A DNA stretch of 48,995 nt from Leptothrix sp. (in: b-proteobacteria) (lineage in GTDB: Bacteria; Pseudomonadota; Gammaproteobacteria; Burkholderiales; Burkholderiaceae_C): assembly GCA_013822265.1 (NCBI GenBank), contig PNKD01000016.1:1-48995 (forward strand). Reading direction: 5' to 3'. Below, piece after piece: positions 22,310-33,891 of the stretch. Positions within the stretch are counted from its first letter, which is position 1, and every line of letters starts with the position of its first letter. The notes under the pieces were generated by a model that saw only the letters and a program-made list of their open reading frames with translations, did not search any database and had not been told where the DNA came from. Made by a program: the position numbers and the translations under genes.

Positions 22310-23248
22310 ATGCCCTTGGCAACGCTAGACCGCACGCCGCCGCCCTTCTTCCGCCAGGGCCCTTCGGCGCTGACCAAGCTGGTCTTCTTCTCGGCGCTGG
22401 CGCTGTTCCTGATGGTCGCCGACACGCGGTTCAAGGTCGTCGAGCCCTTGCGTGCGGCGCTGGCCGTGGTGCTGCTGCCGGCGCAGCGTGTGCTGTCCGT
22501 GCCCGTGGAGATGTGGCAAGGCGGCGACGACTACCTGCGCGGCCTGCGCAGCGCACAGGAGGCCGAGCGCAGGGCTGCGCTGCGCGTGGCGGCACAGGCC
22601 GAACGCGCGCTGCGCACGGAGCAGTTGGCGCAGGAGAACACGCGCCTGCGCGCGCTGCTCGAACTGCGCGCGGCCACCACCGTGCGCTCTGCGCCGGCCG
22701 AGGTCCTCTACGAAGCCGCCGACCCCTACTCGCGCAAGGTCTTCATCGACCGCGGTGCGGCGCAGGGCATGCAGCCGGGCTGGCCGGTGATCAACGAGGC
22801 CGGCGTGCTGGGGCAGGTGACACGCACCTACACGCTGACCTCCGAAGTGACGCTGCTGGCCGACAAGGACGCCGCCATTCCGGTGCTGAACCAGCGCACG
22901 CAGCAGCGCGGCGCGGCCTTCGGCGGCGCGGCCGGCGGCGGCATGGAGCTGCGCTACGCGTCGGCCAACGCCGACGTCAAGGTGGGCGACGTGCTGCACA
23001 CCAGCGGCCTCGACGGTGTCTACCCGCCCGGCCTGCCGGTGGCCCGGGTGACGGGCGTCGAGCGCCGCGTCGAGTCGGGCTTCGCGCGCATCCAGCTGCA
23101 GCCCGTGGCCGAGCCCGACGGCGTGCGCCACGTGCTGGTGCTGGAGCCCGTGGCGGCGCAGCTGCCGCCACGGCCTGCACCGGCGGAGGCCGCGGTCGTG
23201 CGCAGCGAGAGGCAACTCAAGGCGCCGAAGCGGGGGGCCGCGCCATGA
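22310..23248 (+). CDS. mreC: Rod-shape-determining protein MreC
   Basis: Bitopic inner-membrane protein whose periplasmic domain scaffolds the elongasome and activates PBP2. In the 312-residue protein a single transmembrane helix (LVFFSALALFLMVADTR) is followed by a coiled coil (ARG/GLU-rich, about residues 75-120, ending LRALLELRAA) and the two beta-barrel domain: VLYEAADPYSRKVFIDRGA, GMQPGWPVINEAGVLGQVTR, TLLADKDAAIPVL, and VGDVLHTSGLDGVYPPGLPV. The C-terminal tail is Pro/Ala-rich. Its stop overlaps the start of a ten-codon open frame within a 29-bp duplication before mreD. Confidence 0.96.
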   Translation: MPLATLDRTPPPFFRQGPSALTKLVFFSALALFLMVADTRFKVVEPLRAALAVVLLPAQRVLSVPVEMWQGGDDYLRGLRSAQEAERRAALRVAAQAERALRTEQLAQENTRLRALLELRAATTVRSAPAEVLYEAADPYSRKVFIDRGAAQGMQPGWPVINEAGVLGQVTRTYTLTSEVTLLADKDAAIPVLNQRTQQRGAAFGGAAGGGMELRYASANADVKVGDVLHTSGLDGVYPPGLPVARVTGVERRVESGFARIQLQPVAEPDGVRHVLVLEPVAAQLPPRPAPAEAAVVRSERQLKAPKRGAAP

Positions 23249-23282
23249 TCATGCGCCACATGGGAGCCGCGCCATGATCATG
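23237..23282 (+). repeat. Tandem 17-bp direct repeat (29-bp period) at the mreC/mreD junction
   Basis: GCCGCGCCATGATCATG occurs at 23237-23253 and again at 23266-23282. Each copy carries an ATGA stop/start overlap. The first copy contains the mreC stop and the second the mreD start. Between them is a ten-codon frame (ATG 23245 to TGA 23275-23277, MIMRHMGAAP) that overlaps both neighbours by ATGA. Confidence 0.85.
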
Positions 23283-23795
23283 CCGCGGGGGGCCAACCAG
23301 CTGCTGCTGCCGGTCAATCCGTTCTTCATCGCGCTGTCGCTGGCCTTGGCGCTGGGCTTCAACTTGCTGCCGGTGGGGCGTCAGCCGGCCATGCCCGATG
23401 TGCTGGCGCTGGCGCTGGTGTTCTGGAACGTGCACCAGCCGCGTCGCGTGGGTGTGGGCGTCGCCTTCGTCTTCGGCCTGCTGATGGACGTGCACCAGGG
23501 GGCATTGCTGGGCCAGCACGCCCTGTCCTACACGCTGCTGAGCTTTGCCGCCATCACCATCCACCGCCGGCTGCTGTGGTTCGGCGTCGTCGACCAGGCG
23601 CTGCATGTGTTGCCGGTGTTCATTGCCGCGCACGGCGTGGCGCTGGCCGTGCGCATGACGGCCGGCGGCATGTTCCCGGGCTGGGGCCTGCTGCTCGCAC
23701 CCGTGTTCGAGGCGCTGCTGTGGCCCTTGGCCTCGCTGCTGCTGCTGGCACCGCAGCGGCGGGCGCCCGATCCGGATCAGAATCGCCCGCTATGA
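23274..23795 (+). CDS. mreD: Rod-shape-determining protein MreD
   Basis: Small polytopic inner-membrane partner of MreC in the elongasome. The 173-residue product is mostly hydrophobic with about five membrane segments (for example NPFFIALSLALALGFNLLPV, VGVGVAFVFGLLMDVHQGAL, LHVLPVFIAAHGVALAVRM, LLLAPVFEALLWPLASLLLL). The GLLMDV-x-x-(G)-LLGQHAL segment is the MreD signature. ATG 23274 overlaps the stop of the ten-codon frame created by the duplication upstream; ATG 23280 two codons later is equally possible. Its stop overlaps the mrdA start by ATGA. Confidence 0.93.
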   Translation: MIMPRGANQLLLPVNPFFIALSLALALGFNLLPVGRQPAMPDVLALALVFWNVHQPRRVGVGVAFVFGLLMDVHQGALLGQHALSYTLLSFAAITIHRRLLWFGVVDQALHVLPVFIAAHGVALAVRMTAGGMFPGWGLLLAPVFEALLWPLASLLLLAPQRRAPDPDQNRPL

Positions 23796-25891
23796 CCGTG
23801 CTGCGTGACGTCGAGGAAGAGGTCGGCCGCTTCCGCGGCCGCCTGCTTGCCGCGGCGGCCTTCGTGTTGATCGCGTTCCTGTTGTTGGCGGCGCGGCTGG
23901 TCTATCTGCAGGTCATACGCCACGAGGAACTGGCCACCCAGGCCGAAGCCAACCGCATCGCCGTGGTGCCCATCGTGCCCAACCGCGGCATCATCGTCGA
24001 CCGCAACGGCGTCGTGCTGGCCACCAGCTACTCGGCCTACACGCTGGAGATCTCGCCCCGCCAGGTCCGCGGCAACGGCCGCGACGCGGCGGCCGAACTC
24101 GACACGCTGATCGACGACCTGGCCACCGTCGTCAACATCGAGACGCGCGACCGGCGGCGTTTCAAGCGCCTGCAGGACGAGATGAAGGGCGCCGAGTGGC
24201 TGCCCATCCGCACCCGACTCAACGACGAGGAGGTGGCGCGTTTCATGGCGCAGCGCTTCCGCTTCGCCGGCGTCGACGTCAAGGCGCGGCTGTTCCGCAA
24301 CTACCCGCTGGGCGAGACGGCCAGCCACCTGCTGGGCTACATCGGCCGCATCAACCAGGCCGAGAAGCAGGCCATGGAGGACTGGGACGAGGCCGAGCAG
24401 GGCAACTACAAGGGCACCGAGTACATCGGCAAGCTGGGCCTGGAGCAGAGCTACGAGAAGGTGTTGCACGGCACGACCGGTTTCGAAGAGGTCGAGACCA
24501 GCGCCGGTGGCCGCGCCGTGCGGCGCCTGAGCAGCCGCCCGCCGACGCCCGGCGACAAGCTGGTGCTGGCCATCGACATCAAGTTGCAGGCGCTGGTCGA
24601 AGAGCTTTTCGGCAACCGCCGCGGCGCCCTGGTGGCGCTCGACCCGCGCAACGGCGAGGTGCTGGCGCTGGTCAGCAAGCCGACCTTCGACCCCAACCTC
24701 TTCGTCGACGGCATCGACACCGAGAGCTGGCGCGAGCTCAACGAGAGCATCGACAAGCCGCTGCTGAACCGGGCACTGCGCGGCACCTACCCGCCAGGCA
24801 GCACCTTCAAGCCCTTCATGGCGATGGCGGCGCTGAACACCGGCAAGCGAGCGGCGAGCACGGTGATCAATGATGGCGGCACCTTCCAGTTCGGCAACCA
24901 CACCTTCCGCAGCCACGGCGACACCGGCCTGGGGCCCGTGGACATGCACCGCAGCATCGTCAAGAGCAGCAACGTCTACTACTACTCGCTGGCCAACGAG
25001 ATGGGCGTCGACCTGATGCACGTGCAGCTCGAGCCCTTCGGCTTCGGCGTCAAGACCGGCATCGACATCGAGAACGAGGTCGCCGGCGTGCTGCCGTCCA
25101 CCACCTGGAAGCGGCGCTACTACAAGAAACCCGAGCAGCAGCGCTGGTACGCCGGCGAGACCATCTCGCTGGGCATCGGCCAGGGCTACAACAACTTCAC
25201 CATGCTGCAACTGGCCAGCGCCACGGCCACGTTGGTCAGCGGCGGCCAGCGCTTCAAGCCGCGGCTGGTGCGCGAGGTCGAGAACGTCATCACGGCCGAG
25301 CGCCAGCGCGTGGCCGGCGACGCCTTGCCGCCGCTGGCGCTTGAGCGCGAGCACGTGCAGATCATCCGCCGCGCGCTGGCGGGGGTGACGGTGGAAGGCA
25401 CGTCGGTACGGTCCTTCCTCGGCGCGCCCTACCAGAGCGGCGGCAAGACCGGCACGGCGCAGGCCGTGGGCGTGCGCCAGAACGAGAAGTACAACGCGGC
25501 CAAGATGGAAGAGCACAAGCGCGACCACGCCCTGTACATGGCGGCTGCGCCCATCGACAACCCGACCGTCGCGCTGGCCGTGGTGGTGGAAAACGCCGGC
25601 TTCGGCAGCGACAGCGCCGCGCCCATCGCGCGCCGCGTCTTCGACTACCTGCTGCTGGGCCAGTACCCCAGCGAGGAAGACCTCGCCGGCGTGCGCGAGG
25701 GCCGCGTCGTGACGCCCATCGGCAAGCCGCGCCGGGCCGAGGACGTGCCGCTGCCGGGGCAGTCGCTGGCGCCCGCGGCCGCCGCCTCGTCGACCGTGAC
25801 GGCCGCAGCCTCTTTGACCGTAACGGCCGCGACCACGTCGCCCCCTCTTCAGCGTGTCGCGGCAGCGCCGGCTGCCCCTGGCGGTCGATGA
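23792..25891 (+). CDS. mrdA: Penicillin-binding protein 2, elongasome transpeptidase
   Basis: Monofunctional class B PBP that cross-links lateral-wall peptidoglycan with RodA. The 699-residue protein has an N-terminal transmembrane anchor (LLAAAAFVLIAFLLLAARLV), a pedestal domain (PNRGIIVDRNGVVLATSYSA, NYPLGETASHLLGYIGRI) and the transpeptidase domain with the nucleophile in GSTFKPF (Ser about residue 337), SSN in VKSSNVYYYSLA and KTGT in GGKTGTAQ (Lys about 552). The C-terminal ~50 residues are an Ala/Thr/Ser/Pro-rich low-complexity tail. It starts in an ATGA overlap with mreD and ends in one with rodA. Confidence 0.97.
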   Translation: MTVLRDVEEEVGRFRGRLLAAAAFVLIAFLLLAARLVYLQVIRHEELATQAEANRIAVVPIVPNRGIIVDRNGVVLATSYSAYTLEISPRQVRGNGRDAAAELDTLIDDLATVVNIETRDRRRFKRLQDEMKGAEWLPIRTRLNDEEVARFMAQRFRFAGVDVKARLFRNYPLGETASHLLGYIGRINQAEKQAMEDWDEAEQGNYKGTEYIGKLGLEQSYEKVLHGTTGFEEVETSAGGRAVRRLSSRPPTPGDKLVLAIDIKLQALVEELFGNRRGALVALDPRNGEVLALVSKPTFDPNLFVDGIDTESWRELNESIDKPLLNRALRGTYPPGSTFKPFMAMAALNTGKRAASTVINDGGTFQFGNHTFRSHGDTGLGPVDMHRSIVKSSNVYYYSLANEMGVDLMHVQLEPFGFGVKTGIDIENEVAGVLPSTTWKRRYYKKPEQQRWYAGETISLGIGQGYNNFTMLQLASATATLVSGGQRFKPRLVREVENVITAERQRVAGDALPPLALEREHVQIIRRALAGVTVEGTSVRSFLGAPYQSGGKTGTAQAVGVRQNEKYNAAKMEEHKRDHALYMAAAPIDNPTVALAVVVENAGFGSDSAAPIARRVFDYLLLGQYPSEEDLAGVREGRVVTPIGKPRRAEDVPLPGQSLAPAAAASSTVTAAASLTVTAATTSPPLQRVAAAPAAPGGR

Positions 25892-27045
25892 GCGTCACCT
25901 TCGAGCGCGCGTCGCCGTGGCCCTGGCTGCGCCGCGTCTTCGGCGGCTTCGACGGCCCGCTGTTCGTTGCCGTGCTGCTGCTGGCCGCCGTGGGCCTGGT
26001 GGCCATGTACTCGGCCGGCTACGACCACGGCACGCGTTTTGTCGACCACGGCCGCAACATGCTGCTGGCGCTGGCCGTGCTGTTCGTCGTCTCGCAGGTG
26101 CCGCCGCAGAAGCTGCAGCAACTGGCCGTGCCGCTGTACGTGCTGGGCCTGGCGCTGCTGGTGGCCACGGCGGTGTTCGGCATCACGCGCAAGGGCGCCA
26201 CGCGCTGGCTGGCGCTGGGCCCGCTGGTGATCCAGCCCAGCGAGATCATGAAGATCGCGATGCCGCTGATGCTGGCCTGGTGGTTCCAGAAGCGGGAAGG
26301 CCAGTTGGGCGTGCCCGACTTCGTCGTTGCGGCGCTGCTGCTGCTGGTGCCGGTGGGGCTGGTGATGAAGCAGCCCGACCTGGGTACCTCGCTGCTGGTG
26401 CTGGCCGGGGGCCTGTACGTGATGTTCTTCGCCGGGCTCAGCTGGCGTCTGGTGGTGCCGGTGCTGGTGCTCGGCGCCAGCGGCCTCGTGGCCATCGTGG
26501 CTGCGGGCGATGCGCTGTGCCAGCCCGGCGTCGACTGGCACGTGCTGCGCGAGTACCAACGCCAGCGCGTCTGCACGCTGCTCGACCCCATGCGCGACCC
26601 GCTGGGCAAGGGCTTTCACATCATCCAGGGCATGATCGCCATCGGCTCCGGCGGCCTCGGGGGCAAGGGTTTCATGCAGGGCACGCAGACCCACCTCGAG
26701 TTCATTCCCGAGCGCACCACCGACTTCATCTTCGCCGCCTTCAGCGAGGAGTTCGGCCTCGCCGGCGTGCTGCTGCTGCTCGTCGGCTTCACCTTCCTGA
26801 TCTTTCGCGGCCTGGTCATCGCCTCCGAGGCGCCGACCGTGTTCACGCGGCTGCTGGCAGGTGCGGTGACGATGGGCTTCTTCACCTACGCCTTCGTCAA
26901 CATGGGCATGGTCAGCGGCATCCTGCCGGTGGTCGGCGTGCCGCTGCCGTTCGTGAGTTACGGCGGCACGGCGATGGTCTCGCTGGGGCTGGGTTTGGGC
27001 ATATTGATGGCGGTGGCGCGCAGCCGCCGGTTGATGCAGAGCTAG
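25888..27045 (+). CDS. rodA: Peptidoglycan glycosyltransferase RodA (SEDS family)
   Basis: Polytopic SEDS polymerase of lipid II acting with PBP2. The 385-residue product has about ten membrane helices and the SEDS signatures GATRWLALGPLVIQPSEIMK, KQPDLGTSLLVLAGGLYVMF, the extracellular loop with RVCTLLDPMRDPLGKGFHI and GLGGKGFMQGTQTHLEFIPE (region of the catalytic Asp), AAFSEEFGLAGVLLLL and the C-terminal GVPLPFVSYGGTAMVSL. Translation is coupled to mrdA by ATGA. The gene ends 45 bp before the stop of the convergent histidine-kinase gene; the short gap is GC-rich with no clear terminator. Confidence 0.97.
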   Translation: MSVTFERASPWPWLRRVFGGFDGPLFVAVLLLAAVGLVAMYSAGYDHGTRFVDHGRNMLLALAVLFVVSQVPPQKLQQLAVPLYVLGLALLVATAVFGITRKGATRWLALGPLVIQPSEIMKIAMPLMLAWWFQKREGQLGVPDFVVAALLLLVPVGLVMKQPDLGTSLLVLAGGLYVMFFAGLSWRLVVPVLVLGASGLVAIVAAGDALCQPGVDWHVLREYQRQRVCTLLDPMRDPLGKGFHIIQGMIAIGSGGLGGKGFMQGTQTHLEFIPERTTDFIFAAFSEEFGLAGVLLLLVGFTFLIFRGLVIASEAPTVFTRLLAGAVTMGFFTYAFVNMGMVSGILPVVGVPLPFVSYGGTAMVSLGLGLGILMAVARSRRLMQS

Positions 27046-27090
27046 AAGCGAGGGCGGGCCGGGCATCGGCCGCGCGGGCCGGGCAGTGCC

Positions 27091-28626
27091 TCAGCCCGCC
27101 GTCGTCGCGGCCGCCCCCACGGCCACCGGCACGGCCGAGCGCGCCGTGACGAGCGGAAAGCGCACCGTGAACAACGCCCCCGGCGTGGCGCCCGGCGGCA
27201 GGCTGGCGCGCGGCCGCACGTCGCTGACCGTGACCTCGGCACCGTGGCGCAGCGCCACCTCGGCGACGATGGCCAGGCCCAGGCCGCTGCCATCGACCTG
27301 AGTCTCCAGCGCGCGGTAGAAGGGCCGGAACACGGCCTCGCGCTCGGCCGGCGCGATGCCCGGGCCGGTGTCTTCCACCTGCAGCACCACCACCTGGCCG
27401 AAGGGGTCGGGCACCACGCGCGCCGTCACGGTGCCGCCCTGCGGCGTGTACTGCAGCGCGTTGTCGACAAGGTTGCGCACCATCTCGCTCAGCAGCACGG
27501 GTTCGGCGCGCAGCCGTGTCAACTCTTGATGGCCCGGGATGTCGGGGCCTTCGTAGCCGAGGTCGATGCGGCGCTCGATCGCGCGCGGCACGAAGTCGCG
27601 CACCACGGCGCGCGTCACGGCGGCCAGGTCGACCATCTGATGGCGCGCGGCCTGGCCGTTGTCCTCGGCGCGCGCCATCGACAGCAGCTGGTTGACCATG
27701 TGCGCCGCGCGCTGCGTCGACAAGCCGATCTGCCGCAGCGTGTGTTTCATCGATGCCGGGTCGCCGCGCCCGCTGTCGACCTCGCGCGCTGCCAGCTCGG
27801 CCTGCATGCGCAGCCCGGCCAGTGGCGTCTTGAGCTGGTGCGCGGCGTCGGCCAGGAAGTGGCGCTGCGTGGCGATGGTCTTGTCCAGCCGCTGCAGCAG
27901 GTCGTTGATGGCGCGCACCAGCGGCGCCACCTCGTCGGGCACGTCGCCGTCGGGGATGGCCGACAGGTCGGTGCTCTCGCGCTTGCGGATGCGCTGCTGC
28001 AGTTCGGCCAGTGGCCGGATGCCGCGCGCCAGCGCGAACCACACCAGCACCACCGCCAGCGGCAGGATGACGAACTGCGGCAGGATCACGCCCTTGATGA
28101 TCTCGGTGGCGAGCTGCGAGCGCTTGCCCAGCGTCTCGGCCACCTGTACCAGGGCCTCGCTGCGTTCGCTGCCGGGTGGCGGCGGCAGCCACAGGTAGGC
28201 CACGCGCACGGGTTCCTCGCCGACGATGTCGTCGCGAAAGCGCACCACGCCGTCGCCCTGGGCTTCCTCGAAGGGCACTGCGAGCGCGGTCTCGCCGGCC
28301 AGCAGCTCGCCGCGCTCACCCAGCACCTGGTAGTAGCTGCGGTCTTCGTCGTCGTCGCGCTTGAGTGTGGCCGCGGCGCGTTCGAGTTCGGCGCGCACGC
28401 CGCCCACGGGCAGGTCGGCAGTGGATGTCTGCACCGTGGCCTGGCGCGCCAGCGCACGCACGGCGTCGGCGAGTTCGCGGTCGTAGGGGCGGGCGGCGAT
28501 GGACTGGGCGACGACCCAGGTCAGCCCCAGGCTCATCGGCCACAGCAGCAGCAGCGGCGCGAGCATCCAGTCGAGGATCTCGCCGAACAGCGAACGCTGT
28601 CCGTGAACCTGGCGCGGTTCGGTCAA
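27091..28626 (-). CDS. Two-component sensor histidine kinase, TctE-like
   Basis: Inner-membrane sensor kinase partner of the response regulator just upstream. In the 511-residue product, a transmembrane helix (MLAPLLLLWPMSLGLTWVV) and a second (GVILPQFVILPLAVVLVWFA) flank a periplasmic domain of the TctE N-terminal type (PYDRELADAVRALA). A HAMP-like segment, the phospho-acceptor motif DAAHQLKTPLAGLRMQ (His about residue 263) and the ATPase domain follow, with NLVDNALQYTP, VEDTGPGIAP and GSGLGLAIV. The likely start is TTG 28626, 25 nt after the regulator stop. The signal is unknown; TctE relatives often sense carboxylates but no transporter gene is adjacent. Confidence 0.9.
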   Translation of the reverse strand: MTEPRQVHGQRSLFGEILDWMLAPLLLLWPMSLGLTWVVAQSIAARPYDRELADAVRALARQATVQTSTADLPVGGVRAELERAAATLKRDDDEDRSYYQVLGERGELLAGETALAVPFEEAQGDGVVRFRDDIVGEEPVRVAYLWLPPPPGSERSEALVQVAETLGKRSQLATEIIKGVILPQFVILPLAVVLVWFALARGIRPLAELQQRIRKRESTDLSAIPDGDVPDEVAPLVRAINDLLQRLDKTIATQRHFLADAAHQLKTPLAGLRMQAELAAREVDSGRGDPASMKHTLRQIGLSTQRAAHMVNQLLSMARAEDNGQAARHQMVDLAAVTRAVVRDFVPRAIERRIDLGYEGPDIPGHQELTRLRAEPVLLSEMVRNLVDNALQYTPQGGTVTARVVPDPFGQVVVLQVEDTGPGIAPAEREAVFRPFYRALETQVDGSGLGLAIVAEVALRHGAEVTVSDVRPRASLPPGATPGALFTVRFPLVTARSAVPVAVGAAATTAG

Positions 28627-28651
28627 GGTGGGTGTCGCTCGGGCAGCCGGG

Positions 28652-29323
28652 TCACGCCGCGATCTTCTCCAGGCAGTAACCCAGCCCGCGCACGGTGGCG
28701 ATGCGCACCGGCCCCTGCTCGATCTTCTTGCGCAGGCGGTGGATGTAGACCTCGATGGCGTTGTTGCTCACTTCGTCGCCCCACTCGCACAGCCGTTCGA
28801 CGAGCTGGTCCTTGCTGACCAGCCGCCCGGCACGCTGCAGCAGCACCTCCAGCAGGCTGAGTTCGCGCGCCGACAACTCGATCATCTGGTCGTTCAGGTA
28901 GGCCACGCGGCCGGTGGCATCGAAGGTCAGTGGGCCGTGCTTGAGCACGCTGCTGGCGGTGCCCAGGCCGCGCCGCGTCAGCGCGCGAACACGGGCTTCC
29001 AGCTCCTGCAGCGAGAAGGGCTTGGCCATGTAGTCGTCGGCGCCCAGGTCCAGGCCCTTGACCCGCTGCTCGACGCTGTCTGCCGCGGTGAGGATGAGCA
29101 CCGGCACGCTGCTGCCACGGGCGCGCATCTTCTTCAGCACCTCGAAGCCGTGCATGCGGGGCAGGCCGAGGTCGAGGATGACGAGGTCGAACTCGTGGGC
29201 CGCCACGGCGGCGTCGGCCTCGCTGCCGCTGTTGACCTGGTCCACGGCGTAGCCGGCGGCACGCAGCGAACGCAGCAGGCCGTCGGCAAGCACCTGGTCG
29301 TCTTCGGCAATGAGGATGCGCAT
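28652..29323 (-). CDS. OmpR/PhoB-type response regulator, TctD-like
   Basis: DNA-binding response regulator phosphorylated by the adjacent kinase. The 223-residue product starts [20 protein letters not shown], with AGGAGA about 9 nt upstream. Receiver residues are visible: the acidic EDD pair, phospho-acceptor Asp in [13 protein letters not shown], Thr in ILTAADS and Lys in DYMAKPF. The winged-helix output domain ends with [20 protein letters not shown] and VRGLGYCL, diagnostic of the OmpR/PhoB group. It is first in a two-gene operon and divergent from recA across 199 bp; targets cannot be inferred. Confidence 0.93.
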   Translation of the reverse strand: MRILIAEDDQVLADGLLRSLRAAGYAVDQVNSGSEADAAVAAHEFDLVILDLGLPRMHGFEVLKKMRARGSSVPVLILTAADSVEQRVKGLDLGADDYMAKPFSLQELEARVRALTRRGLGTASSVLKHGPLTFDATGRVAYLNDQMIELSARELSLLEVLLQRAGRLVSKDQLVERLCEWGDEVSNNAIEVYIHRLRKKIEQGPVRIATVRGLGYCLEKIAA

Positions 29324-29467
29324 GGACCTGTCTCCTGCGGGGCCTGGGGCGGCGCCCCGGTCGTTCTTGCTCTGCGGCCATTTTGGCAGCCCGCCCAAGG
29401 CGACCGCCGGGCTGTCGATGGTGCCGGCCCCCCGCCCGAGGGGCCCCAAGGAGTTACCCCAAAGGGA

Positions 29468-29483
29468 CTGTACGAATATCCAG
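29468..29483 (+). promoter_or_regulatory. LexA box in the recA promoter
   Basis: CTGTACGAATATCCAG fits CTG-N10-CAG, the LexA operator core, with CTGT on the left and CCAG in place of ACAG on the right. It lies directly upstream of a -10-like CATAAT (29493-29498) and 40 bp before the recA start, overlapping the expected -35 position, so LexA binding would block the promoter. This indicates SOS control of recA-recX. Confidence 0.8.
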
Positions 29484-29522
29484 CTTTGTGCTCATAATCT
29501 GCCCAACCAAGGAGATTTCAGC

Positions 29523-30566
<1,044 letters not shown>

Positions 30567-30611
30567 CCTGGCGAGCAACGTGGCCGCGCGCCATCGGGTT
30601 GAGGCCTGGGC

Positions 30612-31073
30612 TTGGCCAGCCTGTCGGTAAAGGGCCGCGCGTTGCGCCACCTCGCGCAGCGTGAGCACTCCCGGGCCGAACTAGAGCGCAAGCTGGCCCG
30701 CGTGGTCGAAGACACCGCGGATGTGCCTGCGCAGGCGCAGATCGCCGCGGCGCTGGACGACTTGTCCGCCCAAGGCCTGCTCAGTGAGGCGCGCGTGGCC
30801 GCGTCGGTGCTTCTCGGCCAGGGCCGGCGCTATGGCGTGCACCGCCTGAAGCAGACCATGCAGGCCAAGGGGCTGGCGCCGGAACTCGTGGCGCAGACGC
30901 TGCAACAGGCCCGCGCGACCGAATACGAGCGTGCCCGAGAAGTCTGGCGTCGCCGCTTCGGCAGCCCGCCGGCCGACGCGGCCGAGCGCGCCCGGCAGAT
31001 TCGCTTCCTTGCCGGGCGCGGTTTCGACGGCGATGTCATCCATCGCGTCGTGCGCGGCGGCGAAGAAGACTGA
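30612..31073 (+). CDS. recX: Regulatory protein RecX
   Basis: Small modulator that binds RecA filaments and limits their extension. The 153-residue product is rich in helices of the RecX three-helix repeat type: ALRHLAQREHSRAELERKLA, IAAALDDLSAQGLLSEARVA, RYGVHRLKQTMQAKGLAPEL and AAERARQIRFLAGRGFDGDV. The start is the TTG at 30612, with GAGG about 9 nt upstream; no ATG or GTG fits. It lies directly after recA, its usual place, and probably shares the LexA-controlled promoter. Confidence 0.9.
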   Translation: MASLSVKGRALRHLAQREHSRAELERKLARVVEDTADVPAQAQIAAALDDLSAQGLLSEARVAASVLLGQGRRYGVHRLKQTMQAKGLAPELVAQTLQQARATEYERAREVWRRRFGSPPADAAERARQIRFLAGRGFDGDVIHRVVRGGEED

Positions 31074-31199
31074 CGGCCCGGCCGGCGGCAGCCACCGGGG
31101 TCGCTCCACTCGCCCGGGCCTGTAAGGGTCTGCTGCAGAGCAGCATGTTAGATTCGCCGCCGCGTTGCGCCTCGCCGCGCCCCACCCCCTCCCCCAGCG

Positions 31200-31781
31200 A
31201 TGACCCTCCCGCCCGCGGCATCCCGACGCCAGCTCAAGCACCGCCGCCAGATCGACGTGCAGGTGTTCGCGCGCGACGACGGCCTGTGGGAGGTCGACGC
31301 CCTGCTCACCGACGTCAAGACCCGCGTCGTCCATCTGGCCTCGGGCGATCGGCCCGCGGGCGCGCCGCTGCACGAGCTGCTGCTGCGCCTGGTGGTCGAC
31401 ACCCGCTTCGACATCGTCCAGGCCGGTGCCGAGACGCGTTGGTCACCCTATGGGCAGCATTGCGCAGGACACGGCGCCGTCTACGGCAGCCTGGTCGGCC
31501 TGAACCTGATGCAGAACTTCCGCCGGGCATTGCGCGAACGCGTGGGCGGCGTGCTCGGTTGCACCCACATCACCGAACTCGCCCAGGTGCTGCCGACGGC
31601 CGTCGTGCAGGCCTTCGCCGGCGATGTCATCGACACCCGGGGCACCGCCGACGGTGCCACCCAGCCCTTCCAGATCGACCGCTGCCATGCCTTGCGCAGC
31701 GACGGCCCGGTGGTGCGTGAACACCACCCGCGCTGGTACCGGCCGGCCGCGGCGATGTCCAACTTGATCCCATCCGACTGA
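31200..31781 (+). CDS. DUF2889 family protein
   Basis: Function unknown. The 193-residue soluble product matches the DUF2889 pattern known from Proteobacteria: [51 protein letters not shown], then a Cys/His-containing region ([40 protein letters not shown]) which could bind a metal, and a final [20 protein letters not shown]. The ATG is the first credible start; 126 bp of ordinary sequence separate it from recX. It is 25 bp upstream of sucC and could be co-transcribed, but has no known link to succinyl-CoA metabolism. Confidence 0.85.
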   Translation: MTLPPAASRRQLKHRRQIDVQVFARDDGLWEVDALLTDVKTRVVHLASGDRPAGAPLHELLLRLVVDTRFDIVQAGAETRWSPYGQHCAGHGAVYGSLVGLNLMQNFRRALRERVGGVLGCTHITELAQVLPTAVVQAFAGDVIDTRGTADGATQPFQIDRCHALRSDGPVVREHHPRWYRPAAAMSNLIPSD

Positions 31782-31806
31782 ACGTACGAGCGAAGGAGCC
31801 CACCCG

Positions 31807-32967
<1,161 letters not shown>

Positions 32968-32986
32968 GCGCTAAGGACGAAAGAAC

Positions 32987-33880
32987 ATGAGCATCCTGAT
33001 CAACAAGGACACCAAGGTCATCACCCAGGGCATCACGGGCAAGACCGGGCAGTTCCACACCCGCGGCTGCGTCGCCTACGCCAACGGCAAGAACTGCTTC
33101 GTTGCCGGCGTCAACCCGAAGAAGGCCGGCGAGGACTTCGAGGGCATCCCGATCTACGCCGGCGTCAGGGACGCGGTGGACGCCACCGGCGCCACCGTCA
33201 GCGTGATCTACGTGCCGCCCGCCGGCGCGGCCGCGGCCATCTGGGAGGCCGTGGAGGCCGAGCTCGACCTGGCCATCTGCATCACCGAAGGCATCCCCGT
33301 CAGGGACATGCTGGAAGTGCGCAACAAGATGGCGCGCAAGGAAGCCGCCGGCGGCAAGAAGACGCTGCTGCTGGGCCCCAACTGCCCCGGCCTGATCACG
33401 CCCGACGAGATCAAGATCGGCATCATGCCCGGACACATCCACCGCAAGGGCCGCATCGGCGTCGTCTCGCGCTCGGGCACCCTGACTTACGAGGCCGTGG
33501 CCCAGCTGACCGAGATCGGCCTGGGTCAGAGCAGCGCGGTCGGCATCGGCGGCGACCCCATCAACGGGCTCAAGCACATCGACGTGATGAGGCTCTTCAA
33601 TGACGATCCCGATACCGATGCGGTGATCATGATCGGCGAGATCGGCGGCCCCGATGAGGCCGAGGCCGCACGCTGGTGCCAGGCGAACATGAACAAGCCC
33701 ATCGTCGGCTTCATCGCCGGCGTCACCGCCCCGGCGGGCAAGCGCATGGGCCATGCCGGCGCGCTCATCAGCGGCGGCGCCGACACGGCCGACGCCAAGC
33801 TGGCCATCATGGAAGAATGCGGCTTCAAGGTGACACGCAACCCTTCGGAAATGGGCCGCCTGCTCAAGGCGCTGCTCTGA
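32987..33880 (+). CDS. sucD: Succinyl-CoA synthetase alpha subunit
   Basis: Catalytic partner of SucC, with the CoA-binding domain and the phosphohistidine. The 297-residue product starts [20 protein letters not shown] and contains the CoA-binding Rossmann region, [49 protein letters not shown] and the active-site His in [14 protein letters not shown] (about residue 256). AGGA precedes its ATG. It is the second gene of sucCD, followed by a palindrome-rich stretch. Confidence 0.98.
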   Translation: MSILINKDTKVITQGITGKTGQFHTRGCVAYANGKNCFVAGVNPKKAGEDFEGIPIYAGVRDAVDATGATVSVIYVPPAGAAAAIWEAVEAELDLAICITEGIPVRDMLEVRNKMARKEAAGGKKTLLLGPNCPGLITPDEIKIGIMPGHIHRKGRIGVVSRSGTLTYEAVAQLTEIGLGQSSAVGIGGDPINGLKHIDVMRLFNDDPDTDAVIMIGEIGGPDEAEAARWCQANMNKPIVGFIAGVTAPAGKRMGHAGALISGGADTADAKLAIMEECGFKVTRNPSEMGRLLKALL

Positions 33881-33891
33881 AGGAGGCGCAA

